Shown: positions 41,538-50,261, counted from the first letter of the stretch. The stretch is 56,412 nucleotides of DNA from Sinomonas sp. ASV486 (GCF_030908215.1 NZ_JAVFJK010000013.1:87003-143414); one strand, 5' to 3'. The notes: generated by a model from the letters alone, not told the origin. A program made the numbers and translations.

Positions 41538-42343
41538 TGACCGCCTCATCCACCACCCCGGCCGCCAGGCAGACCGGCGCGCGCGAGGTCGTCCTCCGGG
41601 TCACCGGACTCAAGAAGCGCTTCGGCCCCCTGGAAGTCCTCAAGGGCGTCGACCTGACCGTCGAGCGAGGCGAGGTGATGTGCATTATCGGGCCTTCGGG
41701 CTCGGGGAAGAGCACGCTGCTGCGCAGCATGAACCACCTCGAGGAGATCGACGGCGGCCGGGTCGAACTGGACGGCGAGCTCGTGGGCTACCGACAGCAC
41801 GGACACAAGTACGTCACCCTGCCGGAGAAGTTCCTCGCACGCCAGCGGACCAAGATGGGCATGGTCTTCCAGTCCTTCAATCTGTTCCCGCACATGACCG
41901 TCCTGCAGAACATCATCGAGTCCCCGGTGGGGGTGCTCAAGCAGGATTCGAAGGAGGCCAAGGCCACCGCCATGGCCCTCCTCGAGAAGGTCGGCCTTGC
42001 CGAGAAGGCCCACCACTACCCCCGCCAGCTCTCAGGAGGCCAGCAGCAGCGCGTTGCGATCGCCCGTGCCCTCGCGATGAAGCCCCGCGTCATGCTGTTC
42101 GACGAGCCCACCTCCGCGCTCGACCCCGAGCTGGTCGGTGAAGTCCTCGACGTGATGAAGGACCTCGCCCGCGAGGGCCTGACGATGGTCGTGGTCACCC
42201 ACGAGATGGGTTTTGCCCGGGAGGTCGCCGACTCGGTGCTCTTCATGGACGGCGGGGTCGTCGTCGAACGCGGACACCCGCACGACGTCCTGCTCAACCC
42301 CCAGATGCCCCGTACGAGGGAATTCCTCTCCAAGGTCCTCTGA
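41537..42343 (+). CDS. polar amino-acid ABC transporter ATP-binding protein
   Basis: A 268-residue ATPase of the GlnQ/HisP type. Walker [10 protein letters not shown] near residue 55, Q-loop [18 protein letters not shown], signature [17 protein letters not shown], Walker [15 protein letters not shown], and switch His in VTHEMGFA. An insertion of about 15 residues ([20 protein letters not shown]) before the Q-loop is seen in some relatives. Translation is coupled to the permease by a one-base overlap. Confidence 0.92.
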   Translation: MTASSTTPAARQTGAREVVLRVTGLKKRFGPLEVLKGVDLTVERGEVMCIIGPSGSGKSTLLRSMNHLEEIDGGRVELDGELVGYRQHGHKYVTLPEKFLARQRTKMGMVFQSFNLFPHMTVLQNIIESPVGVLKQDSKEAKATAMALLEKVGLAEKAHHYPRQLSGGQQQRVAIARALAMKPRVMLFDEPTSALDPELVGEVLDVMKDLAREGLTMVVVTHEMGFAREVADSVLFMDGGVVVERGHPHDVLLNPQMPRTREFLSKVL

Positions 42344-42460
42344 CCCACCCGCCGCTCCTACCCGCCCGCTCCTACCCGCCCCGCACGCACCTCCCCGGCC
42401 ACGACGACGATGTCCGACCGACTCCGCACGACCGACCAGACTCACTCGAAAGGTTCTTCC

Positions 42461-43432
42461 ATGTACCGACGCCCTTCCCTGCACGCCTCCCTCACCGTCG
42501 CGGCAGTCGCAGCCGTCGCCGCCCTGGGACTGTCCGCCTGCTCCGATCCCGGCTCGACGTCCAACGCCGGGAGCAACAGCTCGGCCAACGCCTCGGCCGC
42601 CGGCGCATCGAATGTCACCACGACGTGGGGGCTCAAGCCAGTCGACTCAGTGACGGCGCTCGTGCCGGCGGACGTCAAGGACAAAGCCATCCAGAATGGC
42701 ATCTACAACGACTTCGCGCCCCAGGACTTCGAGGAGAACGGTCAGCTCGTCGGCATCCAGCCCGACATCGTCCTCGCGCTCAGCGAGGTCATGGGCGTGA
42801 AGGTGAACAACGTCTCTGTCGGCACGTTCGACTCGCTCATTCCGGGCCTCAGCAGCGGCCGGTATGACATCTCGTCTGCCGACTTCGGCGTCACCAAGCC
42901 CCGCCTCGCCCAGGTCGACTTCGTGTCGGAGTTCGCCGTCGGCACCTCCTTCGCCTCGAAGACCGGAAGCGGCATCACCGTGGAGAGTGCCACCGACCTG
43001 TGCGGCCACTCGGTCGGCGTCCTCTCCGGCTCCTACTTCATCGACCAGGTCAACCAGGCCAGCGCCGACTGTGCCAAGGCCGGCAAGGCGGCCGTCACGC
43101 TGCAGACCTATCCCGACGACGGCGCGCGGCTCCTCGCCGTCTCCAACGGCCGCAGCGAGCTCACCGCCACCACGACCGACGCCATGGCCTACGCGATCAA
43201 GTCCCAGAGCCTCCCGCTCACCCTCCAGAAGTTCGTCTACCAGCCGCTCGAACTGGGCATCGCCCTGAAGAAGGGCAGCACCCTCGGCCCGGCGATGCAG
43301 GCAGCGATGAAGGAGATCGTCAGCAACGGAACCTACGCCAAGATCCTGAAGAAGTGGGGCGTCAGCGACATCGCGTACGGCTCCGCCGACAAGGTCACGC
43401 TGTACACGAACGCCTCCCAGCTGCCCGGCTGA
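42461..43432 (+). CDS. amino-acid ABC transporter substrate-binding lipoprotein
   Basis: A 323-residue lipoprotein (signal SLTVAAVAAVAALGLSACSD with lipobox LSAC), followed by a Ser/Asn/Ala-rich spacer and a type II periplasmic-binding fold. FDSLIPGLSSGRYDISSADF and the late segment GSTLGPAMQAAMKEIVSNGTY are typical of PAAT family binding proteins. ATG at 42461 places the signal correctly; AAAGG stands upstream. Third gene of the transporter operon, 117 bases after the ATPase. The lack of a recognisable arginine-type signature leaves the ligand open; the neighbouring proC hints at proline or ornithine-related compounds only weakly. Confidence 0.9.
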   Translation: MYRRPSLHASLTVAAVAAVAALGLSACSDPGSTSNAGSNSSANASAAGASNVTTTWGLKPVDSVTALVPADVKDKAIQNGIYNDFAPQDFEENGQLVGIQPDIVLALSEVMGVKVNNVSVGTFDSLIPGLSSGRYDISSADFGVTKPRLAQVDFVSEFAVGTSFASKTGSGITVESATDLCGHSVGVLSGSYFIDQVNQASADCAKAGKAAVTLQTYPDDGARLLAVSNGRSELTATTTDAMAYAIKSQSLPLTLQKFVYQPLELGIALKKGSTLGPAMQAAMKEIVSNGTYAKILKKWGVSDIAYGSADKVTLYTNASQLPG

Positions 43433-43549
43433 TCCAGGCCCCGCACCCATCACGTCCCGTACCACCACGGACGCTGACCCATCCCCTGTCCCTGCGTCCC
43501 GCATCCCCGCTCCCGGATGCGGGGCGCAGGCATGATCGTGAGGAACACC

Positions 43550-44386
43550 TTGGCTGCAATGGATCACCTTGCCTTCCTCGGGTGCGGATCGATGAACGAG
43601 GCCATCCTGGCCGGACTCCTCGCCGCAGGCCTCCCGAAGGAGGGCGCCACCGCCACCGTCCGGCGACGCGGGCGCGCCGAGGAGCTGGCAAGCCGCTACG
43701 GGGTCACCGTCCTCGCGGCGGACGACACCTCTGACGCGAACCGGCGGGCCGTGCGCGATGCGTCGCTCGTGATCATCGGGGTCCGGCCCGTCGACGTGTC
43801 AGCGCTCGCGACCGAGATCGCCCCGGCTCTGCCCCGCTCGGCCGTGGTCGTGAGCGTGGCGGCGGCGGTGACGATCGGCCAGCTCGAGCATCTGCTGCCG
43901 CCGGGTCAGCCCGTGGTCCGTGTGCTGCCGAACAGCCCTTCGCGTCTCGGCAGCGGTGTGATCGCCGTCTGCGGGGGCACGGGCGCCTCCCGGGAGCAGG
44001 TCGACCACGTGAAGGGGCTGCTCGCGGCTCTGGGGCTGGTCGTCGAGGTACCGGAGGAGCACATCGACGTGGTGAGCGCCGTGAGCGGATCCGGTCCCGC
44101 CTACGCGTTCTATCTGGCTGTGGCGATGGCCGACGCCGGCACCCGGCTGGGGCTCGATCGCGGCCTCGCGGCCGACATCGCCCGCCAGACGCTTGTCGGC
44201 GCGGGCCGCCTGCTGGCCGAACCGGGTGCCGATCCCGCGGTGCTCCTCGGTCCCTTCGTTGGCCCGGACACGACGACCGGGGGAGCGATCGACGTCTTCG
44301 ACGAGCGCGGCCTGGGCACCATCATCGCCGATGGTGTGCGCGCGGCCCACGAGCGCTCAGAGGCGCTCGCCCGCAGGCTCGGCTGA
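43550..44386 (+). CDS. proC: pyrroline-5-carboxylate reductase
   Basis: A 278-residue reductase that makes L-proline from 1-pyrroline-5-carboxylate with NAD(P)H. AFLGCGSMNEAILAGLLAAG binds the cofactor, VIIGVRPVDV and RVLPNSPSRLGSGV follow, and the C-terminal dimer domain carries DVVSAVSGSGPAYAFYL and PDTTTGGAIDVFDERG. NSPSRLG is a variant of the usual NTPxxxG. I prefer TTG at 43550, five bases after GTGAGGA; ATG at 43559 is possible. It may be co-transcribed with the transporter, 117 bases upstream, or have its own promoter. Confidence 0.88.
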   Translation: MAAMDHLAFLGCGSMNEAILAGLLAAGLPKEGATATVRRRGRAEELASRYGVTVLAADDTSDANRRAVRDASLVIIGVRPVDVSALATEIAPALPRSAVVVSVAAAVTIGQLEHLLPPGQPVVRVLPNSPSRLGSGVIAVCGGTGASREQVDHVKGLLAALGLVVEVPEEHIDVVSAVSGSGPAYAFYLAVAMADAGTRLGLDRGLAADIARQTLVGAGRLLAEPGADPAVLLGPFVGPDTTTGGAIDVFDERGLGTIIADGVRAAHERSEALARRLG

Positions 44387-44403
44387 ACGACGTCCCGAAC
44401 CGG

Positions 44404-45225
44404 TCAGTGCCGGTAGATGGCGCGCACCAAGAGGTCGAACGCGCGATCGGGGAGGATTCGCCGGAGCGCCATGAGGAACTTGGCGCCGCGGCCGACCGGG
44501 TATCGTGGGGCCGGCCTCCGGGACTGCACGGCATGGAGGATCGTGTCCGCGACGACTGCGGGCGGCGAGCCCACCCCCGGGCGGTCTGCGGTCTGGAGGA
44601 CGCCGGCCACCCGGCGTGCCGAGTTCGCGTACGGGCCACCTGCGGAGGCCGCCAGAAGCGTGGTCTGGGCGATCCCGCTCCACTCGGACAGTATCGGGCC
44701 CGGCTGGATCACGACCACCCTGATGCCGAACTTCCGCAGCTCGATCCGCAGCGAGTCGGAGAGCCCCTCCACAGCGAACTTCGTCGCGTGGTACCAGGAT
44801 CCGAGCGGCTCGTAGAACTTCCCGCCGATCGAGGAGACGTTCACGATGGTCCCGGAGCGTCGCTCGCGCATGCCCGGCAGGAGAAGCTGGGTGAGGCGCG
44901 CAAGCCCGAAGACGTTGACGTCGAACTGGCGGCGCGCCTCATCGATCGGGACGTCCTCGAGGGCGCCGAACGACCCGTACCCGGCGTTGTTCACGAGGAC
45001 GTCGACGCGCCCGGCCTCCGCGAGGACCTTGCGGACGCCGTCGGTGAGCGAGGCGTCATCGGTGACGTCGAGCGCGAGGATGCGGGCGCCGTCGTGCGCG
45101 AGGCCCTCCATCCGCTCGACCCTGCGTGCCGCCGCGTAGACGGTGTACCCCGCGCCCAGGAGGGAGCGGACGGTGGCCTCGCCGATCCCGCTCGACGCGC
45201 CCGTGACAAGAGCAACCTGCTGCAT
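44404..45225 (-). CDS. short-chain dehydrogenase/reductase
   Basis: A 273-residue classical SDR: cofactor motif TGASSGIG, NNAG at about residue 83, catalytic Ser in NVSSIGG and the YHATK motif (Tyr and Lys), followed by QPGPILSEW. The Asp in LALDVTDD contacts the nucleotide. The C-terminus (YPVGRGAKFLMALRRILPDR) resembles SDRs acting on retinol or lipid-like substrates. ATG at 45225 gives the normal N-terminus MQQVALVTG. It converges on proC with a 17-base gap. No operon; substrate unknown. Confidence 0.87.
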   Translation of the reverse strand: MQQVALVTGASSGIGEATVRSLLGAGYTVYAAARRVERMEGLAHDGARILALDVTDDASLTDGVRKVLAEAGRVDVLVNNAGYGSFGALEDVPIDEARRQFDVNVFGLARLTQLLLPGMRERRSGTIVNVSSIGGKFYEPLGSWYHATKFAVEGLSDSLRIELRKFGIRVVVIQPGPILSEWSGIAQTTLLAASAGGPYANSARRVAGVLQTADRPGVGSPPAVVADTILHAVQSRRPAPRYPVGRGAKFLMALRRILPDRAFDLLVRAIYRH

Positions 45226-45293
45226 GGCGCCCACGCTACCCTGCGGCTGCACCCGACGGAGCCGCCGCCGCGCGTGGACCGATGCTGGGACAA

Positions 45294-45368
45294 GGAAACC
45301 CCGCCGAGTATCGGGACATGGTGGGAAGGGGGGAGCCCACCATGCCCCGATACCCTGCGGGGTGTTCC
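45294..45368. terminator. long imperfect hairpin after rhodanese gene
   Basis: Arms 45294-45325 and 45336-45368 are complementary over about 32 bases with a few mismatches, around a purine-rich 10-base loop. It starts 37 bases past the stop of the rhodanese gene on the minus strand. Its arm shares the word GCAGGGTAT with the hairpin at 14971-15023, so the two may belong to one repeat family. Confidence 0.6.
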
Positions 45369-45404
45369 GAGTTTACCCAACGGCTGCTGGGAAAACCATG
45401 GCTT

Positions 45405-45731
45405 TCAGTCGAGGCCGGCCGCGCGCCATGCGCCCATGCCGCCGCGCACCGAGTAGGCCGTGATGCCCGCAGCCGCGAGCTGACGGGCCGCAGCGGCCGA
45501 GCGGATGCCGGACGCACAAATGGCGACGACGGGGCGGTCCTTGCGCAGGCCGGTGATCCGTGTCGGGAGCGCGTCGAGAGGCATGTGGTGGGCGCGGCGT
45601 GCGTGGCCGAGGCGCCACTCGGCCGGCGTGCGGACGTCGGCGAGGACGGCTCCCTCGCGGACGAGGTCCTGGGCCTGCTGCGCGGAGACGGTGGCGTACG
45701 GCTTGGCGAAGAGCTTGCTGAGGAATCCCAT
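45405..45731 (-). CDS. single-domain rhodanese sulfurtransferase
   Basis: A 108-residue rhodanese that carries persulfide sulfur on Cys72 (active loop CASGIRSA). Fold motifs LADVRTPAEWRLGHARRAHH and YSVRGGMGAWRAAG are complete. A preceding segment (GFLSKLFAKPYATVS) is common in actinobacterial members. ATG at 45731 follows AAAGG. Third gene of the operon behind the CstR-controlled promoter, 65 bases after TauE, so it probably detoxifies or traffics sulfane sulfur. Confidence 0.88.
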   Translation of the reverse strand: MGFLSKLFAKPYATVSAQQAQDLVREGAVLADVRTPAEWRLGHARRAHHMPLDALPTRITGLRKDRPVVAICASGIRSAAAARQLAAAGITAYSVRGGMGAWRAAGLD

Positions 45732-45796
45732 GGCGGACCTTTCGGGTGGGTGGAGTGTGGAGTGTAAGGACGGGGCTGTGCGGTGGGGGCAGCGGC

Positions 45797-46594
45797 TCAG
45801 ATGGCCAGCAGTCCGGTGGTGCCGACGATCGCGGTTCCCATGCCCACCGCGGACAGCAGGACCACGAAGGCCCGCTGGAGGATGTTGGGCGGAAGCCTGC
45901 GGCCGAGACGGGCTGCGACCAGGGAACCGACAATCGCGGCCGCGGCCAGGAACACGACGGGCACACCGGTGCCAGCCGGCTGGAAGAGCTGCGCCCCGTG
46001 CTGGCTGAGCCCCGCGATCGAGTTGACCGCAATGACGGGCAACGACGTCGCCGCGGCGGCCCGCAGCGGCATCCTCAGGGCAATCAGCAGCACGGGCGTC
46101 AGGAGGAAGCCGCCGCCCACGCCGAGCAGACCGGTCAGGAAGCCGACGGCGATGGCGGCGAGGGCGCTGGGCGCCCAGCAGCGCAGCCGCTCCGCGGCGC
46201 TCCCTGTCGAGCAGGTGAGCTCGCCCTCCGCCGTGGGCTTGCGCCGGTACGACGCGACCGCTGCCGCCACGGCGAGCGCAGCCACGCCGAGGAGCAGGTA
46301 CGGTCCGGGGATTCCGCGGCCGACGGCGGCACCGGCCATCGCAGCCGGCGCACCGAGGACGGCGAACGTGGCCGCGATGCCCCAGCGCGTGTGCCGGGCC
46401 GCCCCGCCGATGAGGGCGACCACGGCGGCGGATGCGACGACGAGCAGCGACGCGGCAACGGCGTCGTGCGGCTCGAGACCGAGGAGGACGAACGCCGGGA
46501 CGGCAAGGATGCCCCCTCCCGAGCCGAAGAGACCGATCACGGACCCGACCGCCAGTGCGGCGAGGACGGGGAGTGCGGCGGCGAGCACCGTCAC
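45797..46594 (-). CDS. TauE/SafE-family sulfite/organosulfonate exporter
   Basis: A 265-residue membrane protein. The duplicated glycine-rich motif appears as GLFGSGGGILAVPAFVLLGL near the N-terminus and GFLTGLLGVGGGFLLTPVLL in the middle, as in TauE/SafE exporters. GTG at 46594 overlaps the stop of the upstream rhodanese by four bases (GTGA). A short charged loop with a lone Cys (GELTCSTGSAAERLRC) lies between the halves. In persulfide-responsive (cst) loci such proteins are thought to export sulfite or sulfur compounds; here too the two flanking rhodaneses support that. Confidence 0.85.
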   Translation of the reverse strand: MTVLAAALPVLAALAVGSVIGLFGSGGGILAVPAFVLLGLEPHDAVAASLLVVASAAVVALIGGAARHTRWGIAATFAVLGAPAAMAGAAVGRGIPGPYLLLGVAALAVAAAVASYRRKPTAEGELTCSTGSAAERLRCWAPSALAAIAVGFLTGLLGVGGGFLLTPVLLIALRMPLRAAAATSLPVIAVNSIAGLSQHGAQLFQPAGTGVPVVFLAAAAIVGSLVAARLGRRLPPNILQRAFVVLLSAVGMGTAIVGTTGLLAI

Positions 46595-46896
46595 GCCGGG
46601 AACACGAGCGGGCGGCCCTCGGCCTGCCACTGCATCATGCCGCCAGCCACGCTGACGACGTCGTAGCCGAGCTGCCCGAGGGCCTCGGCAACGCGTCCGC
46701 TGCGGTTGCCGGAGCGGCACACGACGTGGACCGGCCGCGACTTGTCGATCTCGTCCAGACGACCGGGGATCTGGCCCATCGGGATGTGGCGCGCGCCCGG
46801 GATCATGCCGTCGGCGACCTCGAAGTCCTCACGGACGTCGATGATCTGGACGGTGTCGGCGGCTTCCGCCGTCTGGGCGGTGGTGGTCTCGATCAT
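46591..46896 (-). CDS. single-domain rhodanese sulfurtransferase
   Basis: A 101-residue rhodanese with catalytic Cys60 in CRSGNRSG; the IIDVREDFEVADGMIPGARH and SVAGGMMQWQAEGRPL motifs are intact. ATG at 46896 follows AGGAG. First gene of the rhodanese, TauE, rhodanese operon, directly behind the CstR-type operator. The two rhodaneses differ in their active loops (CRSGNRS here, CASGIRS at 45405-45731), so they may have different sulfur acceptors. Confidence 0.88.
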   Translation of the reverse strand: MIETTTAQTAEAADTVQIIDVREDFEVADGMIPGARHIPMGQIPGRLDEIDKSRPVHVVCRSGNRSGRVAEALGQLGYDVVSVAGGMMQWQAEGRPLVFPA

Positions 46897-46939
46897 GCGT
46901 GGCTCCTGGGAGGGGTCCGGTCAATCTGTGCGTGATTCG

Positions 46940-46988
46940 AGTATCCAATACCCCTAGGGGTATGTCAAAATACCCAGAGGGGTACACT
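46940..46988. promoter_or_regulatory. CsoR/CstR-type operators within divergent promoters
   Basis: On the minus strand TTGACA (46963-46968) and GATACT (46940-46945) are 17 bases apart. The perfect palindrome ATACCCCTAGGGGTAT (46948-46963) fills that spacer. A second, imperfect copy (46970-46985, ATACCCAGAGGGGTAC) overlaps a plus-strand -10-like TACACT (46983-46988) toward the regulator gene. The repressor can thus shut both the rhodanese operon and its own gene. Confidence 0.88.
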
Positions 46989-47031
46989 GGAACGTGCCTC
47001 TCGGGGCACCCAACCACAGAAGGAAGAACCC

Positions 47032-47289
47032 ATGAACGTGGAACCCGAGTCCATGAAGGCGGCCATCAACCGGCTCAAGCGTGCGCAGGGACAGCTCAAT
47101 GCCGTAGTCCGCATGCTCGAAGAGGGCCAGGACTGCAAGTCGATCATCACCCAGCTCTCCGCGGTCTCGAGCGCCGTGGACAAGGCTGGCTTCGCGATCA
47201 TCGCCACGAACCTGCAGCAGTGCCTCACCAACCCCGAGCGCGGCGGCGATGTGGCCGAGCTCGAGAAGATGTTCCTTAGCCTGGCCTGA
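47032..47289 (+). CDS. CsoR/CstR-family repressor, persulfide-sensor type
   Basis: An 85-residue all-helical DUF156 repressor. The family's metal site is Cys-His-Cys in copper-sensing CsoR; here the positions are Cys35, Asn60 and Cys64 (ATNLQQC), the Cys-x-Cys pattern without His that marks CstR, which senses persulfides by linking its two cysteines. Context agrees: it is divergent from rhodanese, TauE and rhodanese genes with CstR-type operators between. ATG at 47032 follows GAAGGAAG. A copper role is unlikely, as no copper ATPase or chaperone is near. Confidence 0.87.
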   Translation: MNVEPESMKAAINRLKRAQGQLNAVVRMLEEGQDCKSIITQLSAVSSAVDKAGFAIIATNLQQCLTNPERGGDVAELEKMFLSLA

Positions 47290-47412
47290 GCCTCTGCTGG
47301 CTCTCTGCCATCCGGCAATTGTCGGCCAACCGTGGGTACAGACGGCCGGGACCCACGGTCAGCCGACCATCGCTGGGGTAGCGGAGCCGAACGGCGTGAG
47401 AGGCTGGTGCGC

Positions 47413-48696
47413 ATGAGCCTCCGCCGCCTCGCCGCCTCGTCCCGCTCCCAGGTGCCGCCGTTCGCGGTCATGGACATCCTGGCCCGCGTCGACGCGCTGC
47501 GGGCCGAGGGACGCGACGTCGTGAGCCTGTGCGCGGGGGAGCCCTCGGCCGGGGCCCCGGGTGCGGTCTCGGCACGGGCTGCCGAGATCCATGCCTCCGG
47601 CAGGCCCCTCACGTACACCCCCGCCCTCGGCACCGCGGAACTGCGTGCTGCGATCGCGGGGCACTACCGCCGCTGGTACGGCCTCGACGTCGATCCCGGG
47701 CAGGTCGCGGTGACCACGGGCTCCTCCGGGGCGTTCATGCTCTCGTTCCTCGCGGCCTTCGAGGCCGGCGACCGCGTGGCGCTCGCCCGTCCGGGCTACC
47801 CCGCGTACCGGAACATCCTCGCGGCGCTCGGGTGCGAGGTCGTGGAGGTCGACGCCGGCCCCGAGACCCGCTACCAGCCCACCCCCGCGATGCTCGACGC
47901 CGCGGCCTCCGAACGCGGGCCGCTCGCCGGCGTCGTCCTCGCCTCCCCCGCCAACCCGACCGGGACCATGGTCAGCCGCGCGGAGCTCGCGGCCCTGACG
48001 GACTGGTGCGCGGCGAACGGGGCGCGGCTCGTGAGCGACGAGATCTACCACGGCATCACGTACGCCGGCGCGGATCCGGCGGATCCGGCGGATCCCGCGG
48101 ATCCCGCGGATCCCGTCGATCCCGTCGATTCCGTCGATTCCGTCACCGGCGACGAGCACAGCACCCGCGGGGTGTGCGCGTGGGAGCTGGACCGGGAGGC
48201 GATCGTGATCTCGAGCTTCTCGAAGTACTGGGGCATGACGGGGTGGCGGCTCGGCTGGATGCTGGTGCCGAAGGAGCTGGTGAGCGCGGTGGACGCGCTG
48301 GCCGGCAACGTGGCGCTGTGCCCGCCGGCACCGTCGCAGCTCGCGGCAGTGGAGGCCTTCACCCCGGATTCGTACACCCAGGCCGACGCGTGGGTCGCCG
48401 GGTACGCCCAGACGCGCCAGACGCTGCTCGACGCGCTTCCGGCCCTCGGCTGGGGCCCGGCCGCCCCTGCGGACGGCGCGTTCTACCTGTATGCCGAGCT
48501 CGGCGCCCAGCTCGAACGGTTTGGGGACTCGCGGGAATACTGCCGCGCACTGCTCGAGGCGGAGGGCGTGGCCCTCGTTCCGGGCACAGACTTCGACGCC
48601 GTCCACGGCGGGCGTGCGGTCCGGCTTTCCTTCGCGGCCGGGCAGGTGGCAGTCGAGTCAGCGATCGAGCGGATCCTGCGCTTCCAGAGGGCGTAG
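47413..48696 (+). CDS. class I/II PLP aminotransferase with repeat insertion
   Basis: A 427-residue fold-type I aminotransferase (aspartate aminotransferase-like). VVSLCAGEPSAGAP, VTTGSSGAFMLSFLAAFEAG, LASPANPTGTM and DEIYHGI precede SSFSKYWGMTGWRLGW, where Lys binds PLP; the late Arg is in VRLSFAAG. Between DEIYHGITYAG and WELDREAIVISSF lies an inserted loop of about 33 residues containing eight Asp-rich tripeptides (ADP, VDP, VDS) from a 9-base tandem repeat. ATG at 47413 follows GAGAGG. Monocistronic; amino donor unknown. The loop is probably at the surface. Confidence 0.86.
   Translation: MSLRRLAASSRSQVPPFAVMDILARVDALRAEGRDVVSLCAGEPSAGAPGAVSARAAEIHASGRPLTYTPALGTAELRAAIAGHYRRWYGLDVDPGQVAVTTGSSGAFMLSFLAAFEAGDRVALARPGYPAYRNILAALGCEVVEVDAGPETRYQPTPAMLDAAASERGPLAGVVLASPANPTGTMVSRAELAALTDWCAANGARLVSDEIYHGITYAGADPADPADPADPADPVDPVDSVDSVTGDEHSTRGVCAWELDREAIVISSFSKYWGMTGWRLGWMLVPKELVSAVDALAGNVALCPPAPSQLAAVEAFTPDSYTQADAWVAGYAQTRQTLLDALPALGWGPAAPADGAFYLYAELGAQLERFGDSREYCRALLEAEGVALVPGTDFDAVHGGRAVRLSFAAGQVAVESAIERILRFQRA
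48070..48141 (+). repeat. 9-base microsatellite (8 units) in aminotransferase gene
   Basis: Units GCGGATCCG (two), GCGGATCCC (three), GTCGATCCC (one) and GTCGATTCC (two) repeat in tandem without gaps, encoding ADP/VDP/VDS. Copy-number changes keep the reading frame. Confidence 0.9.
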
Positions 48697-48739
48697 GCCC
48701 GCTGGGAGCTCGGCTGCTCGGTCTCCGGGCGCTCCGATT

Positions 48740-48758
48740 CGGCACCGGATCGGTGCCG
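48740..48758. terminator. 8-bp hairpin between convergent genes
   Basis: CGGCACCG (48740-48747) pairs with CGGTGCCG (48751-48758) across GAT. It sits between the aminotransferase stop (48696) and the stop of the convergent TPM-type gene (48801). Confidence 0.5.
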
Positions 48759-48800
48759 GACCCGCGGCAGAGGTCGGGCTCAGGATCCGCGCTCCGCTGC

Positions 48801-50261
48801 TCAGAAGCCGGACGAGCTCCCCGAGCCCGAGAAGCTCCCTCCGCTGCCGCCGTAGCCCGTGGTCGAGGATGACCGTGCCGAGTCCACGGCGGAGTAGCCC
48901 GAGTTGATCCCGCTGCTGAAGCTCACAATGCTGATCACGGGCAGCTGCGGGTACGCGACGTCGAGGATGCTGCCCTGGGTGCGGTGCGTGGTCCTCCACG
49001 TCTGCCTCGACGCGTCGAGCTTCTGGCGCATGAGATCCCGCTCTTTGTCGGTCTTCGCGTGGTCGCGGATCACCGCCTCGGCGTGGAGGTCGAGGGCCTC
49101 GCCGAGGCGCTCTCGGACGCGCTTGAGCCCGTCGAGGGCGCCCTCCGGCATCACGGAACGGTCCTCGAGGCCTGCACCGAGCCGCTCGAGGTCCGCACGT
49201 GCGCGGGTGGCCTCAGCGCGGACCGCCTCTGCGGTCTCGGGCGAACCGGCGGTGTGCTTCGCCCGGAGCATGCCGTCGATCCCGTCCAGCTGGTCCGTCA
49301 GCTCCGCCGTCTGATTGCGCCAGGCCGCACGCCACCGCGAGTCCATCGTGAGGATCGAGTTCGTGTCGGCGATCGCATCGTCGAGGCCGTCGAGGGTCTC
49401 CGCGATCTCCTCATAGCGCCGTGCCTCCTTGACGTACTTCGAGGTTGAGCGCTCCCTGGGCCGAAGGCCCGTGAGCTGGTCCCTCAGCTCGGTCGCCTCC
49501 CGATGCTGTGCCCTGAAGCTGTGCCAGCGCTCGAGGACTAGGCCGCCGTACGAAGACGATTCCGGAATGGTCGAGGCATTGAGTTCGGTCTCGTCGAGCT
49601 TGAGCGTCACGGACGAGTACGAGCGATCGCCCGCTTCCAGGGCCAGGGCGAACTTCCTCCGCCGCCAGCCCCGTACCCCGATCCAGGTGCCGACGCCGCC
49701 GAGGACCACGAGCCCGACAGCCCCTTCGGTGATGAAGGCGGCCGGAGAGAGGTACCACGGCCGCCCAATCCGGGACGCGGCAGACTTCACCCCGGCGATC
49801 GTCCCATCGGTCCACTGGGCCGTCCGGAACAGGTCCTTCGTATCGTCCTGGATCGCCTTCTCCTGGCCCGGGCCCACCTTGCGATCCTCGCCGAAGTATG
49901 TCCCGACCTTCCGGCCGGTGGTGTCGAGGGCGAAGATGAACAGCCCGTCGGCCCACTTCTGCCCGTCCGCACTGATCCACTCAGGGTGGTTCGCCCGTGC
50001 GAACTGCAGCACGGCCTCGTTGAGGTTGTCACTGGCCTGTCCTGCACGCGTGAACACGACAACCTTGGTGGGCACATAGAACGAGATCCCGGCGAGCGCG
50101 GGATCAAGCTGCGGTCGGTACAGTGCGCCGGCCGTGTCCTCGACCACCACCTCGCTCGGCGACACGGCGAGCGCGGCAGGCGGGGCCAAGCCTCCGAGCA
50201 CAGAGGCGAGAACCGCACCGGCGAACATAACAGCCGCGGCGAGCCCCGACAGCAACTTCAT
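48801..50261 (-). CDS. TPM-domain membrane protein (DUF5129-like)
   Basis: A 486-residue protein: signal peptide (LLSGLAAAVMFAGAVLASVL), then an extracytoplasmic TPM-like domain (VVVFTRAGQASDNLNEAVLQ, DGLFIFALDTTGRKVGTYFG), one membrane helix near residue 180-200 (GAVGLVVLGGVGTWIGVRGW) with a basic stop WRRRK, a long charged helical region (about 240-420, coiled-coil-like) and a Gly/Ser-rich end (GYGGSGGSFSGSGSSSGF) as in many TPM proteins. DUF5129 is my recollection of the family name. Function unknown; TPM relatives act in membrane protein repair or phosphatase-like roles. Monocistronic. Confidence 0.78.
   Translation of the reverse strand: MKLLSGLAAAVMFAGAVLASVLGGLAPPAALAVSPSEVVVEDTAGALYRPQLDPALAGISFYVPTKVVVFTRAGQASDNLNEAVLQFARANHPEWISADGQKWADGLFIFALDTTGRKVGTYFGEDRKVGPGQEKAIQDDTKDLFRTAQWTDGTIAGVKSAASRIGRPWYLSPAAFITEGAVGLVVLGGVGTWIGVRGWRRRKFALALEAGDRSYSSVTLKLDETELNASTIPESSSYGGLVLERWHSFRAQHREATELRDQLTGLRPRERSTSKYVKEARRYEEIAETLDGLDDAIADTNSILTMDSRWRAAWRNQTAELTDQLDGIDGMLRAKHTAGSPETAEAVRAEATRARADLERLGAGLEDRSVMPEGALDGLKRVRERLGEALDLHAEAVIRDHAKTDKERDLMRQKLDASRQTWRTTHRTQGSILDVAYPQLPVISIVSFSSGINSGYSAVDSARSSSTTGYGGSGGSFSGSGSSSGF

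Noticed and set aside
47032-47289. Copper-sensing CsoR
   Set aside because: The His of the copper site is Asn here, and the neighbours are sulfurtransferases, not copper transporters.
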